From Sphingosinicella soli (GTDB taxonomy: Bacteria > Pseudomonadota > Alphaproteobacteria > Sphingomonadales > Sphingomonadaceae), in assembly GCF_014199685.1 (NCBI RefSeq), contig NZ_JACHNZ010000014.1:1-64000 (forward strand): 64,000 nucleotides of DNA. The letters run 5' to 3'. The translations under genes were made by a program, and so were the position numbers. Of this stretch, positions 44,488 to 53,397 are shown piece after piece (the stretch's first letter is position 1; each line of letters begins with the position of its first letter). The notes beneath the pieces were generated by a model. It was not told the DNA's origin and did not search any database. It saw nothing but the letters and a program-made list of their open reading frames with translations.

Positions 44488-45606
44488 ATGGATTTCAGCT
44501 ACACCGAAACGCAGACGATGGTGCGCGACACGCTCGCGCGCTTCCTTGCCGACCGCTACGACCACGAAGCGCGCATGAAGATATCGCGCGGCGAGGGTTG
44601 GTCGCCCGGCATCTGGCGCGCCTTCGCGGAGGAACTCGGCATCCTCGCGGCGCCGTTTTCCGAGAGCCTCGGCGGGCTCGGCGGCGGCGCGGTCGAGAAC
44701 ATGATCGTGATGGAAGAGCTGGGCAAGGCGCTGGTGCTGGAACCCTATCTCTCCACCGTGGTGATCGGCGGTGGCTTCGCGCGCGAGACGGGCCGCAACG
44801 ACCTGATCGAGGCGATCATCGCGGGCATGATGACGACAGCGTTCGCGTGGGCCGAACCCAGGGGCCGCTTCGATCCGGCGAACGTCGCGACCGCCGCGAA
44901 AAAATCGGGCGGCGGATGGACGCTTTCGGGGCACAAGGCCGTGGTGCGCGACGCGCCGTTCGCGAGCCACCTGATCGTCACCGCGCGCACGGGCGGCGGG
45001 CAGCGTGAGCAGGCCGGCGTGAGCCTGTTCCTGATCGAGAACGGCGCGAAGGGCGTGGTGCGGCGCGATTATCCGACCGCAGACGGCGGGCGCGCCTCCG
45101 AGGTCTATTTCGAAAACGCCGAGGTGCCGGGCGACGCGCTGCTCGGCGAGGCGGACGGCGCGTTCCCGCTCGTCAGCCGGATCATCGACGAGGCCACCAC
45201 TGCGCTTTGTGCCGAAGCCGTGGGCGTGCTGCGCGAACTCCACCGGCAGACGCAGGACTATGCCCAGCAGCGCAAACAGTTCGGCCAGCCGATCTCCAAG
45301 TTCCAGGTGCTCCAGCACCGCATGGTCGACATGTTCATGGAGGCCGAGCAGGCGGCATCGATGGCGCTGATGGCGACGCTGAAACTCCCCGACCCCGCCG
45401 CCGTTTCAATGGCCAAGGCGAAGATCGGCAAGGCGCTGACGCTGAGCGGACAGGAAGCCATCCAGATCCACGGCGGCATGGGCATGACCGACGAACTCGC
45501 GGTCGGCCACTACTTCAAGCGCGCGACGATGATTGAAAGCCAGTTCGGGAATACGGACTGGCATTTGCAGCGTTATGAGGCGCTGGCGTTCGGGGAGGCA
45601 GCGTAA
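44488..45606 (+). CDS. Acyl-CoA dehydrogenase family protein, partner subunit
   Basis: A 372-residue member that begins DFSYTETQTMVRDTLARFLA and ends GMGMTDELAVGHYFKRATMI. The YAQQRKQFGQPISKFQVLQH block and the QIHGGMGMTDEL flavin-binding end are present. The central part is degenerate relative to the first gene: the usual TEP.AGSD motif is replaced by WAEPRGRFDPANV. This fits the alpha2beta2 ACADs in which one subunit keeps the FAD/substrate residues and the other completes the site. Translation is likely coupled to the preceding gene. Confidence 0.88.
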   Translation: MDFSYTETQTMVRDTLARFLADRYDHEARMKISRGEGWSPGIWRAFAEELGILAAPFSESLGGLGGGAVENMIVMEELGKALVLEPYLSTVVIGGGFARETGRNDLIEAIIAGMMTTAFAWAEPRGRFDPANVATAAKKSGGGWTLSGHKAVVRDAPFASHLIVTARTGGGQREQAGVSLFLIENGAKGVVRRDYPTADGGRASEVYFENAEVPGDALLGEADGAFPLVSRIIDEATTALCAEAVGVLRELHRQTQDYAQQRKQFGQPISKFQVLQHRMVDMFMEAEQAASMALMATLKLPDPAAVSMAKAKIGKALTLSGQEAIQIHGGMGMTDELAVGHYFKRATMIESQFGNTDWHLQRYEALAFGEAA

Positions 45607-45746
45607 CGCGGCGCCCTTTCTGCCTCTTCAAGCACGACAAAATTGTTTTAAAACCCGTTGTGCGATAACCGATTCAGGTCAATTGCCGACGTTGCAAGAT
45701 AATACTACCCTTCCGAGCAATTAAGTTCTTTTGATGAGAGCGGCCA

Positions 45747-46070
45747 GTGAAAGTCTATATCGCCATTCGCGACTGGGTAGATCGTCAGTGGCGCGCCCCG
45801 GGATTACGGTTCAAAATACTACTCTTGCCAGCAATGTTACCGCTGCTGCTGATCCCCGTGACCGGAAACACCCCTACATTGACCATGACGGTGTGCGTTT
45901 GGTTTATAGGTTGGAACCTCTTTGTATTCTGGCGCTATTGGATTTTCCTGAAGGTTGTATCGCGCAAAGCTGACGAACAATATGATAAGGTTGGAAAATT
46001 CAATTTAGCAAACGAGTATCACGACACAGAAAGCGCTACTGCTGCAGGCGAGAGGAAACGACGGGGCTGA
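45747..46070 (+). CDS. Small membrane protein of unknown function
   Basis: A 107-residue protein with two membrane segments (about residues 22-40, ILLLPAMLPLLLIPV, and 47-70, MTVCVWFIGWNLFVFWRYWI) and a charged C-terminal tail (DEQYDKVGKFNLANEYHDTE). It resembles no family I recognise. Translation seems to start at GTG 45747 with GAGAGCGG upstream. Its codon usage is AT-richer than that of its neighbours (AAA, TTA, ATA codons are frequent), consistent with a transferred segment. A hairpin with a T-run begins at its stop codon. Confidence 0.6.
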   Translation: MKVYIAIRDWVDRQWRAPGLRFKILLLPAMLPLLLIPVTGNTPTLTMTVCVWFIGWNLFVFWRYWIFLKVVSRKADEQYDKVGKFNLANEYHDTESATAAGERKRRG

Positions 46071-46115
46071 CTGCACTCACTTTCCGGCCCTTGGTCGCGC
46101 GTGCAGTTCTTTTTT
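46069..46115 (+). terminator. Intrinsic terminator after the small membrane protein gene
   Basis: ACTGCAC (46070-46076) pairs with GTGCAGT (46101-46107) and is followed by TCTTTTTT. The intervening 24 bases form a wide loop with little internal pairing, so the hairpin is imperfect but the T-run is clear. Confidence 0.55.
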
Positions 46116-46169
46116 GCGGGGCATCAAATGTGCGCTCCTCGCCATAAGTCGCCAACGACATAATCGCCA

Positions 46170-47387
46170 TCAATCCTCGATCGCGGCGTAGACCATCGTC
46201 TTGAGTTCGCGGCGGACGGGGTAGGACGATGAGGGGATGAGCTGGGTCATGAAGATGCAGATGAGGTCTTCGACCGGGTCGATCCAGAATGCCGTGGAGG
46301 CGGCGCCGCCCCAGAAATAGTCGCCGGCCGAACCCGCGATCATCGTTTTTGCCGGGTCCATCGTCGTCGCGAAGCCGAGGCCGAAGCCGATGCCGTTGTA
46401 GTTCGCTTCCGAGAACAGCGAGACCGACAGCGCGGGCAGGTCGACGCCGCCGGGCAGGTGGTTCGCGGTCATCAGGTCGAGCGTCTTGCGGCTGATGTAG
46501 CGGCGGCCGTCCGCCGCGCCGCCGCTGAGCAGCATCTGCGCGAACTTCAGATAGTCCTGCGCGGTGCCGACGAGGCCGCCGCCGCCCGAGACGAACGCGG
46601 GCGGTTTCAGGAAGCTGGAAAGCGCGGGATCATCTTGCAGGATCGTGCGCCCGCTCGGCGTCAGCGCGTAGCAGGCGGCGAGGGGGTGTTCCGCGCCCGC
46701 GCGCACCTGAAAGTCCGTGTCGACCATGCCGAGCGGGGTCAGCAGGCGTTCGCGCAGGTAATCCTCGAAGGCCTGCCCGGAGATGCGCTCGATCAGGTAG
46801 CCGAGCACGTCGGTCGCCACCGAATAGTTCCACTTCTCGCCGGGCGAGAATTCCAGCGGCAGCCCGGCCAGCCCCGCGATCATCCGATCGAGCGTGATCG
46901 CGCCCTTCTCGATCTCGCCGATCCCGCGCGTTCGGTAGGCGGCGTCGACGTCGGTGCGGTTCTGGAAACCATATGTGAGACCCGCGGTGTGACGCAGCAG
47001 ATCGATGACGAGCATCGGACGGGCGGGCGCGGTCGTCTCGAACCCGGCCGTTTCATCGCCGCCCGCATAAACGCGAAGGTCGCGCCATTCCGGGATATGA
47101 AGATGGACGGGATCGTCGAGCGCGATGCGCCCCTCCTCCACCAGCATCATGAACGCGACCGAGGTGATCGGCTTCGTCATCGAATAGATGCGGAAGATCG
47201 TGTCTTCGGCAAGCGGCGTGCCGCGTTCGCGATCGGCAAGCCCGCGCACGCCGAGATGGGCGATCTCACCCCTGCGCGCGACGAGCGTGAGCGAACCGGG
47301 AATCTTGCCGGACGCCACGTATTTCCGTTCGAGGAAATCATCGATCCGCGCAAGGCGCTCAGGCGACATGCCGTGTCCCCGACCCAT
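46170..47387 (-). CDS. Serine beta-lactamase-fold hydrolase (class C/esterase type)
   Basis: A 405-residue member of the beta-lactamase/transpeptidase-like family. The SxxK motif is SMTK in IFRIYSMTKPITSVAFMML (near residue 70), the second motif is YSV in WNYSVATDVLGYLIER (near 190), and a late FWGGAASTAFWIDP block takes the place of the KTG motif. No signal peptide is visible, so it is more likely a cytosolic EstB/LovD-type esterase or transacylase than an antibiotic-resistance enzyme. ATG 47387 has AAGGAGA upstream. It is divergent from the MATE gene. Confidence 0.85.
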   Translation of the reverse strand: MGRGHGMSPERLARIDDFLERKYVASGKIPGSLTLVARRGEIAHLGVRGLADRERGTPLAEDTIFRIYSMTKPITSVAFMMLVEEGRIALDDPVHLHIPEWRDLRVYAGGDETAGFETTAPARPMLVIDLLRHTAGLTYGFQNRTDVDAAYRTRGIGEIEKGAITLDRMIAGLAGLPLEFSPGEKWNYSVATDVLGYLIERISGQAFEDYLRERLLTPLGMVDTDFQVRAGAEHPLAACYALTPSGRTILQDDPALSSFLKPPAFVSGGGGLVGTAQDYLKFAQMLLSGGAADGRRYISRKTLDLMTANHLPGGVDLPALSVSLFSEANYNGIGFGLGFATTMDPAKTMIAGSAGDYFWGGAASTAFWIDPVEDLICIFMTQLIPSSSYPVRRELKTMVYAAIED

Positions 47388-47494
47388 TCCCGTCTCCTTC
47401 GCCTTTTACGGTCGGCACCGTACACGGATGCACTCGCCAATGTCATCGGTTTCGCGTATCCGGCCCGGCTGCTTTGGACACCGGATCGATCGAC

Positions 47495-48871
47495 ATGCTG
47501 AAGACAAGAATACCCGCGCGCGGAAGCCTTTCCGAATTGCTGGCGCTCGCCTCGCCGGTGATCCTGTCGCGCCTCGGCATCATGATGATGGGGCTGACGG
47601 ACGCGATCGTCGTGGGGCACTACAGCTCGATCGAACTCGGCTATCACGCGCTCGGCTGGGCGCCGACGATGATCGCGCTGACGACCGGCGTGGGCCTGCT
47701 GGCGGGTGTGCAGGTGCTGACAGCGCAGCGTATCGGTGAAGGCCGCCCGCAGGACGCGGGGGCCGTGCTGCGGCGCGGGTTGCTGTTCGCAGCCGTCGTC
47801 GGCGTGGCTTTCGGCGCGGCCCTGTGGTTCGGCGCCGCCCCCGCGATGCACGCCATCGGCCTAGACCCCGCGCTCGCCGAGGGCGCGGCGGCGGTCGCAC
47901 GAACCTTTGCACTGTCGATACCCGCCTATCTGCTCTCGATCGCGCTGATCTACTGGCTTGAAGCGCTGGGCCGCCCGGGGCCCGCCGCAGCGCTGATGTG
48001 GGGTGCCAACATCGTCAATCTCGCGGCGAACCTCTGGCTCGTGCCGGGCACGTCGCCCTTTGCGATCGAAGGCGCGGTGGCATCGGCGGCCGCGACGTTC
48101 ATCGCGCGCACGGCGCTCGTCGTGGGGCTTGCCGCCTATCTCGTGATGTGGGCCGACGCCCGCCGGAAATACGGCCTCTTCGCCGCAGCGCCCGGCGCGC
48201 CGGGGTGGAAGCCGCTGATCTGGATCGGCGGCGCGTCGGCGGCGTCGCTGTTCGTCGAAACCAGCGCCTTTGCGGGGATGAATGCCATCGCGGGCCTGCT
48301 CGGCGGGCTGGAGGCGGCGGCATGGGCGGTGGTCTTCAACGTCTCGGCGATCGTCTTCATGGTGCCGCTCGGTTTTGCCTCCGCGACTGCAGTGCTCGTG
48401 GGGCGCGGCTACGGCGAGCGCTCTCCCGACGCCGTACGCCGGTCCGGCCTGCTGGGGTTTGCTGCGGCCGGATCCGTGCTCGTCGTGATCGCGGCGGTCG
48501 TGGCGCTGCTGCCCGAAACGATCGTCAGCGCCTATACGGCCGATCCGTCGCTGATCGTGCTTGCCGTGCCGGCACTCGCACTGGCTTCCCTGTTTTTCGT
48601 CGCGGACGGGCTGCAGGTCGTGGCCGCCAACGCGCTGCGCGCGCGCAATGACGTCTGGCTGCCCACGCTCACCCACACGATCAGCTACGCAGGCGTGATG
48701 CTGCCGCTCGGCTATGTGCTGGGGCTGCCGATGGGCATGGGGCTGGTGGGGCTCGCCTGGTCGGTGGTGATCGCCAGCCTGTTCTCGGCGGGCTTCCTGC
48801 TCACGCGCTTCTGGTGGCTCTCGCGCCGTTCATTCGTCCCGCAGGCGGAGGCTCTCCAAAGCCTCGCGTAA
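47495..48871 (+). CDS. MATE-family efflux transporter
   Basis: A 458-residue, 12-helix transporter with two homologous six-helix halves, the first starting ELLALASPVILSRLGIMMMG and the second PLIWIGGASAASLFVETSAF. It should export cationic compounds or toxins in exchange for Na+ or H+; the substrate is unknown. The start is uncertain: ATG 47495 (MLKTRIPARGS) opens just before the first helix, and an upstream TTG at 47474 would add seven residues. The 3' end overlaps the thioesterase gene on the opposite strand by 42 bases. Confidence 0.9.
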   Translation: MLKTRIPARGSLSELLALASPVILSRLGIMMMGLTDAIVVGHYSSIELGYHALGWAPTMIALTTGVGLLAGVQVLTAQRIGEGRPQDAGAVLRRGLLFAAVVGVAFGAALWFGAAPAMHAIGLDPALAEGAAAVARTFALSIPAYLLSIALIYWLEALGRPGPAAALMWGANIVNLAANLWLVPGTSPFAIEGAVASAAATFIARTALVVGLAAYLVMWADARRKYGLFAAAPGAPGWKPLIWIGGASAASLFVETSAFAGMNAIAGLLGGLEAAAWAVVFNVSAIVFMVPLGFASATAVLVGRGYGERSPDAVRRSGLLGFAAAGSVLVVIAAVVALLPETIVSAYTADPSLIVLAVPALALASLFFVADGLQVVAANALRARNDVWLPTLTHTISYAGVMLPLGYVLGLPMGMGLVGLAWSVVIASLFSAGFLLTRFWWLSRRSFVPQAEALQSLA

Positions 48872-49261
48872 AAGCGGCGGCAGCGGTTCGCTGCCGTGTT
48901 CACCCCGGTGGACGAGCACCGAATCGCAAAGCCCGATGCAGACGCCGCGCTGGAACAAGGCAAGGCCGAGGCGGTAGGACGAACCGCCGATATGCACCAC
49001 GCCGACGCCGATCTGCGCCGGATCGGGCCAGTGCCCCTCGGCGAGATAATCGATCGCAAGGTGCGCGATGAAACCCCGGAAGCGATCAAGCCCCGGCCGG
49101 TGGTGCAGATCAAAATGAAAGCGGACGCGCCCTTCCTCGTAGAAGCGCGCGACGGCGACATTGTTGAGATGGTTGTTGAGATCCATGTCGCCGAAGCGCG
49201 GCACCATGTCGATCCGAAACGGATAGGCGCCCAAATCGCGGCGGCGCGGATTGTCTCTCAT
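48830..49261 (-). CDS. Hotdog-fold acyl-CoA thioesterase
   Basis: A 143-residue 4HBT-type thioesterase. The central helix and catalytic acid fall in PRFGDMDLNNHLNNVAVARF, a variant of the D-x-N-x-H-x-N motif, followed by FHFDLHHRPGLDRFRGFIAH and the hotdog strands ending VCIGLCDSVLVHRG. It would hydrolyse acyl-CoAs, with unknown chain preference. ATG 49261 is the only suitable start. Its last 14 codons are antisense to the end of the MATE gene. Confidence 0.83.
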   Translation of the reverse strand: MRDNPRRRDLGAYPFRIDMVPRFGDMDLNNHLNNVAVARFYEEGRVRFHFDLHHRPGLDRFRGFIAHLAIDYLAEGHWPDPAQIGVGVVHIGGSSYRLGLALFQRGVCIGLCDSVLVHRGEHGSEPLPPLLREALESLRLRDE

Positions 49262-49347
49262 GCGTGCGTCATTCCTTGGCTGTAGAGCCGGCGAGACATG
49301 GCAGGTTGAACGCGGCGGGTCCGCCCTTCATTCCGGGAGGGTGGTGT

Positions 49348-49746
49348 CTACCAGACGATTTCGCAAGGGAATGCGCTGAGCGCCGGGTCGCGGCTCACGA
49401 TCGGCATGCCTTCGATTTCGGCCTGTGCCGCCAGCATCCGGTCGAATGGGTCGCGATGTGCAGAATCGTACGTTTCAGCGCGGATGGCATGGACCATGGT
49501 GATGGGCAGTGCGATGAAACCGTCGGCGGCAAGAAGCTCGGTGAAACGCGCTGCGGCCATCTCCAGACCCGGCAGCTTGCCGAGCCGTGCCTTCGTCGCC
49601 ACTTCCCAGGCGCTTGCCACGCTGACGACGATCTCGTTTGCGGAATCCGCGATGCGGTCGCGCGCCGATGACGGGAGCGCGGCGTCATCCGTCCACCACC
49701 AGAGCAGCGCATGCGTATCGAGGAGGAGCTTCACCGCCCTTCCCAT
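49348..49746 (-). CDS. vapC: VapC-family PIN-domain toxin
   Basis: A PIN-domain ribonuclease of up to 132 residues. The acidic residues are in LLLDTHALLWWWTDD, SAWEVATKARLGKL, RDPFDRMLAAQAEIEG and PIVSRDPALSAF, so all four active-site positions are present. VapC toxins cleave tRNA or rRNA. Two starts are possible: ATG 49746, inside the antitoxin gene, or GTG 49734, whose GTGA overlaps the antitoxin stop; the latter has AAGG just upstream and may be the real one. Confidence 0.87.
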   Translation of the reverse strand: MGRAVKLLLDTHALLWWWTDDAALPSSARDRIADSANEIVVSVASAWEVATKARLGKLPGLEMAAARFTELLAADGFIALPITMVHAIRAETYDSAHRDPFDRMLAAQAEIEGMPIVSRDPALSAFPCEIVW

Positions 49747-49967
49747 GCGGCCAGTTCGTCATCCGTCAGCGGATCGAAGAATGTCTCCGGCAGCCGGCCC
49801 TTCAGGCGCCCGGGTTGCCGCGCGCCCATATCCGCCGCGAGCGGCATGAGGCGGGCGTACGGCTTCCCCGCCTTGGCGAGGATGATTTCCTGACCCGCGT
49901 GCGCGCGATCGAGCAGCTTCGAGAGATGCGTTTTCGCTTCGTGGACATTGATGACGACAGCCATCAT
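49731..49967 (-). CDS. vapB: Phd/VapB-type antitoxin
   Basis: A 78-residue protein of the Phd/YefM type often paired with PIN toxins: MMAVVINVHEAKTHLSKLLD, then RAHAGQEIILAKAGKPYARL, and an acidic/proline-rich tail (LPETFFDPLTDDELAAWEGR) that would block the VapC active site. The upstream 49970-50000 region contains repeated GACTTAG and CTTAGTC heptamers, which may be the operator. Its promoter must lie in or beside the end of cysNC. Confidence 0.86.
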   Translation of the reverse strand: MMAVVINVHEAKTHLSKLLDRAHAGQEIILAKAGKPYARLMPLAADMGARQPGRLKGRLPETFFDPLTDDELAAWEGR

Positions 49968-49969
49968 TC

Positions 49970-50000
49970 AGACTTAGCTTAGTCCGAAGACTTAGTCAAT
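49970..50000. promoter_or_regulatory. Candidate VapBC operator
   Basis: The stretch between the antitoxin ATG and the cysNC stop contains GACTTAG twice and CTTAGTC twice within 30 bases, with an AGTCCGAAGACT inverted repeat in the middle. The location and repeats fit an autoregulatory operator of the toxin-antitoxin pair. Confidence 0.35.
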
Positions 50001-51902
50001 CTGAGCAAGCAGCCGCTCGACGATCGCATCCGCCGCCGCTTCCGGCGTCATCTGCGTCGTGTCTATGCGGATTTCCGCATTTTCCGGGGCTTCGTAAGGG
50101 CTGTCGATGCCGGTGAAGTTGCTCAGTTGTCCGGCGCGGGCCTTTTTGTAGAGGCCCTTCACGTCGCGCTTCTCGGCCTCCGCGAGCGGCGTATCGACGA
50201 ACACCTCGATGAAGTCGCCTTCGGGCAGCATCGCGCGGACCATCTGCCGCTCGGCGCGGAACGGCGAGATGAAGGCGGTAAGCACGACAAGGCCCGCGTC
50301 TGTCATCAGTTTCGCGACCTCGCCGACGCGGCGGATGTTCTCCACGCGGTCGGCCTCGGTGAAGCCGAGATCCTTGTTGAGGCCGTGGCGCACATTGTCG
50401 CCGTCGAGCAGGAAGGTGTGCTTGCCGAGCGCGAACAGCTTCTTTTCCACAAGGTTCGCGATCGTCGACTTGCCCGCGCCCGAAAGGCCGGTGAACCAGA
50501 GCAGCTTCGCCTGCTGGGCCTTCTGCGCGGCATGCGCCTCGCGCGTTACGTCCGCCGTCTGCCAGTGGATGTTCTGCGAGCGCCTGAGCGCGAAGTGGAT
50601 GAGCCCCGCGCCGACGGTGGCGTTCGTCATCCGGTCGATGAGGATGAAGCCGCCGAGTTCGCGGCTTTCGGCATAAGGCGCGAACGGGATCGGCTTGCCG
50701 AGCGCGATGTTGACGACGCCGATCGCGTTCAGGTCGAGCGTCTTCGCGGCGAGCTTTTCGAGCGTGTTGACGTTCACCTCGTACTTCGGCTCGGTGATCG
50801 TCGCGGACACGGTGGTGGTGCCGAGCTTCAGCCAATAGGGACGGCCGGGCAGCATCTTCACGTCCGACATCCACACGACGGTCGCTTCGAACTGGTCCGC
50901 GACTTCGAGCGGTGAGTCCGCCGAAACGATCACGTCGCCGCGCGAACAATCAATCTCGTCGGCAAGCGTCAGCGTGACCGATTGGCCCGCAACAGCTTCA
51001 TCGAGGTCGCCGCCCGCCGTGACGATGCGCGCGACGCTGGAGGTCTTGCCCGAAGGGACGACGCGCACGGCATCGCCCGGCTTCACGCTGCCCGCTGAAA
51101 CGAGACCTGCGAAGCCGCGAAAATCGAGATCGGGACGGTTCACCCACTGCACGGGCATCCTGAGCGGCCCGGCCTGACGCGCGGCGGCATCGACCTCGAC
51201 CGTTTCGAGATGTTCGACGAGGCTCGGGCCTTCGTACCACGGCGTGTTCTCGCTGCGGCTGCCGATGTTGTCGCCGCCCAGACCGGAAATCGGGATCGCC
51301 TTGAAGCGCGTGACGCCGATCTCGGTTGCGAACGACCGGTATTCGAGCACGATACGGTCGAAGACGGCGCGGTCGTAGCCGACAAGATCCATCTTGTTGA
51401 TGGCGAGCACGAGGTGGCGGATGCCGAGCAGGTGCGCGAGGTAGGAATGCCGCCGCGTCTGCGTGAGCACGCCCTTGCGCGCGTCGATGAGAATGACGGC
51501 GAGGTCGGCAGTCGACGCGCCCGTCACCATGTTGCGCGTGTACTGCTCGTGGCCCGGCGTGTCGGCGACGATGAACTTGCGCTTGTCGGTCGCGAAAAAG
51601 CGGTAGGCGACGTCGATGGTGATGCCCTGCTCGCGCTCGGCGGCGAGGCCGTCCACCAGCAGCGCGAAATCGAGCGCGCCGCCCTGCGTGCCGACGGTCT
51701 TCGAATCCGCCGTGAGCTTGGCGAGCTGATCCTCGAAGATCATCTTGGAATCGTAGAGCAGCCGGCCGATCAGCGTCGATTTGCCGTCGTCCACGCTGCC
51801 GCAGGTGATGAAGCGCAGCAGCGACTTGTTCTCGTGCTGCTCCAGATACGCCTCGATATCGCGCTCGATGAGGTCCGAGGAGCCGTAAACTTCGAGGGCC
51901 AT
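49992..51902 (-). CDS. cysNC: Sulfate adenylyltransferase large subunit fused to adenylylsulfate kinase
   Basis: A 636-residue bifunctional enzyme. The N-terminal ~430 residues are CysN, the GTPase subunit of ATP sulfurylase: Walker A in [20 protein letters not shown], then [16 protein letters not shown] and the guanine motif NKMD. From about residue 460 the CysC domain follows ([20 protein letters not shown]), which phosphorylates APS to PAPS. With CysD it activates sulfate for cysteine synthesis and sulfation. The fusion is known from several Proteobacteria (NodQ-type). The start overlaps the cysD stop by one base. Confidence 0.96.
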   Translation of the reverse strand: MALEVYGSSDLIERDIEAYLEQHENKSLLRFITCGSVDDGKSTLIGRLLYDSKMIFEDQLAKLTADSKTVGTQGGALDFALLVDGLAAEREQGITIDVAYRFFATDKRKFIVADTPGHEQYTRNMVTGASTADLAVILIDARKGVLTQTRRHSYLAHLLGIRHLVLAINKMDLVGYDRAVFDRIVLEYRSFATEIGVTRFKAIPISGLGGDNIGSRSENTPWYEGPSLVEHLETVEVDAAARQAGPLRMPVQWVNRPDLDFRGFAGLVSAGSVKPGDAVRVVPSGKTSSVARIVTAGGDLDEAVAGQSVTLTLADEIDCSRGDVIVSADSPLEVADQFEATVVWMSDVKMLPGRPYWLKLGTTTVSATITEPKYEVNVNTLEKLAAKTLDLNAIGVVNIALGKPIPFAPYAESRELGGFILIDRMTNATVGAGLIHFALRRSQNIHWQTADVTREAHAAQKAQQAKLLWFTGLSGAGKSTIANLVEKKLFALGKHTFLLDGDNVRHGLNKDLGFTEADRVENIRRVGEVAKLMTDAGLVVLTAFISPFRAERQMVRAMLPEGDFIEVFVDTPLAEAEKRDVKGLYKKARAGQLSNFTGIDSPYEAPENAEIRIDTTQMTPEAAADAIVERLLAQID

Positions 51903-52798
51903 CAGAAATACCCCTCCTGCTTCTTCTTTTCCATCGAGGCGGCCTGATCGTGATCGATGGCCCTGCCCTGCCGCTCCGACGTCGTCGTCAGCAGCATCTC
52001 CTGGATGATCTCCGGCAGCGTCGCCGCCGTGCTTTCGACAGCGCCCGTCAGCGGATAGCAGCCGAGCGTGCGGAAGCGGATCGAGCGCATCTCGGGCGTC
52101 TCGCCGTCGAGCGGGAAACGGTCGTCATCGACCATCAGCAGCAGACCGCCCCGCTTCACCGTGGGGCGCGGCGCCGAGAAATATAGCGGCACGATGGGGA
52201 TGTTTTCGCGGTGGATATATTGCCAGATGTCCAGCTCGGTCCAGTTCGAGATCGGGAACACGCGGATGCTCTCGCCCTTGTTCTTGCGGACGTTGAACAG
52301 GTTCCAGAGTTCGGGGCGCTGGTTCTTCGGATCCCAGCGGTGCGTGGCGGTGCGGAAGCTCATGATCCGCTCCTTGGCGCGGCTCGCCTCCTCGTCGCGG
52401 CGGGCGCCGCCGAAGGCCGCGTCGAAGCCGTGGTGATCGAGCGCCTGCTTCAGCCCTTCGGTCTTCCACATATCGGTGTGCAGCGAGCCGTGATCGAACG
52501 GATTGATGCCCTGCGCCTGCGCCTCCGGATTGTGCCAGACGAGCAGTTCCATGCCCGCATCCGCCGCAGCCTTCTCGCGCAGATCGTACATGGCGCGGAA
52601 CTTCCACGTCGTGTCGACATGGAGCAGCGGGAACGGCGGCGGCGCCGGATAAAAGGCCTTCTTCGCCAGATGCAGCATCACGGCGGAGTCCTTGCCGATC
52701 GAATAGAGCATCACCGGCTTCTCGCACTCCGCGACGACCTCGCGGAAGATGTGCAGGCTTTCGGATTCCAGGCGGTCGAGGTGGGTCAAGGGCTTCAT
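51902..52798 (-). CDS. cysD: Sulfate adenylyltransferase small subunit
   Basis: A 298-residue ATP-pyrophosphatase-fold enzyme that adenylates sulfate, driven by the CysN GTPase. Conserved elements are the P-loop [18 protein letters not shown], the aspartate-rich [40 protein letters not shown] and the C-terminal [20 protein letters not shown]. Length and order match CysD/NodP. It is the first gene of the cysDNC operon. The intergenic region upstream is shared with the lipoprotein gene and contains Pho boxes. Confidence 0.96.
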   Translation of the reverse strand: MKPLTHLDRLESESLHIFREVVAECEKPVMLYSIGKDSAVMLHLAKKAFYPAPPPFPLLHVDTTWKFRAMYDLREKAAADAGMELLVWHNPEAQAQGINPFDHGSLHTDMWKTEGLKQALDHHGFDAAFGGARRDEEASRAKERIMSFRTATHRWDPKNQRPELWNLFNVRKNKGESIRVFPISNWTELDIWQYIHRENIPIVPLYFSAPRPTVKRGGLLLMVDDDRFPLDGETPEMRSIRFRTLGCYPLTGAVESTAATLPEIIQEMLLTTTSERQGRAIDHDQAASMEKKKQEGYF

Positions 52799-52886
52799 AG
52801 CACGGCTCTATGCGCGAACTGCCCTTACCAAACAAAGTACAAAGTCTTTTGCGCGGCCTAGCCCAGTTTTCAGCTCGGTCCGAACG

Positions 52887-52950
52887 TTGTCACAAAACTG
52901 TAATAATTCATTTACACGACTGTCATAAAACTGTAATGTTCGATTCAAGA
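52887..52950 (+). promoter_or_regulatory. Pho-box array upstream of the lipoprotein gene
   Basis: TTGTCACAAAACTGTAAT (52887-52904) and CTGTCATAAAACTGTAAT (52920-52937) both match the PhoB consensus CTGTCATAWAWCTGTMAY; the second is nearly perfect. They begin 33 bases apart, so both lie on the same face of the helix, and the stretch can be read as five 11-base units with a degenerate third. A possible -10 (CAAGAT, about 52946) follows the second box at the spacing used by PhoB-activated promoters. The lipoprotein ATG is at 52980. Confidence 0.75.
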
Positions 52951-52979
52951 TGAGTTTACCGAGTCGAGGGAGGTTCGCC

Positions 52980-53339
52980 ATGAAACTTGCTTTTGCTGCT
53001 GCCGCCGCCGCGCTCCTTGCAGGCTGCACCACGTCACCCACGCAGCAGGCCGAAATCGGCTACACGCCGGGCGCGCTCGGCTATGCCGCGATGATGAAGG
53101 GGGACTTGCAGAAGGCCGAGACGCAGTTGATGCGCACCGATGCCGACGATCCCGCCCGCCTGCTCAATCTTGCGCAAATCTACCGCATGACCGAGCGCGA
53201 CCTCGCGGCGCGCGACCTCTATGCGAAGGTGCTCGAGAACGACGACATGCAGCTCGTGCTTTCGAACGGACGCGTCGTTTCCGCGCACACGGTCGCGAAA
53301 TCGGCGCTGCAGACGACGGCAACCGCCGCGCGTAACTAA
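52980..53339 (+). CDS. Small lipoprotein, probably PhoB-regulated
   Basis: A 119-residue protein with a lipoprotein signal (MKLAFAAAAAALLAGCTTSP, lipobox LAGC, cleavage before Cys16). The mature part is helical and resembles a TPR pair (LGYAAMMKGDLQKAETQLMR, then ARLLNLAQIYRMTERDLAAR and DLYAKVLENDDM). It should be anchored in the periplasmic face of a membrane. The ATG follows GGGAGG. The two Pho boxes upstream imply induction under phosphate starvation. I do not recognise a named family, and the function is unknown. Confidence 0.72.
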   Translation: MKLAFAAAAAALLAGCTTSPTQQAEIGYTPGALGYAAMMKGDLQKAETQLMRTDADDPARLLNLAQIYRMTERDLAARDLYAKVLENDDMQLVLSNGRVVSAHTVAKSALQTTATAARN

Positions 53340-53340
53340 A

Positions 53341-53385
53341 GCATCGTGCGGAAAAGTGGGAACCGGTTTTCCGCAAAAACGATGC
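53341..53385. repeat. Alphaproteobacterial intergenic palindrome
   Basis: GCATCGT (53341-53347) and ACGATGC (53379-53385), with GCGGAAAA (53348-53355) and TTTTCCGC (53367-53374) inside them, form a long imperfect hairpin around GTGGGAACCGG. Copies with this GGAAAAGTGG...CCGGTTTTCC core are frequent in intergenic regions of Alphaproteobacteria. It follows the lipoprotein stop and may also end its transcript. Confidence 0.65.
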
Positions 53386-53397
53386 GTCCACAAAGAT

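Noticed and set aside
46170-47387. Antibiotic-resistance beta-lactamase
   Set aside because: The fold and SxxK motif are present, but there is no signal peptide and no KTG motif, so an esterase-type member is more likely.
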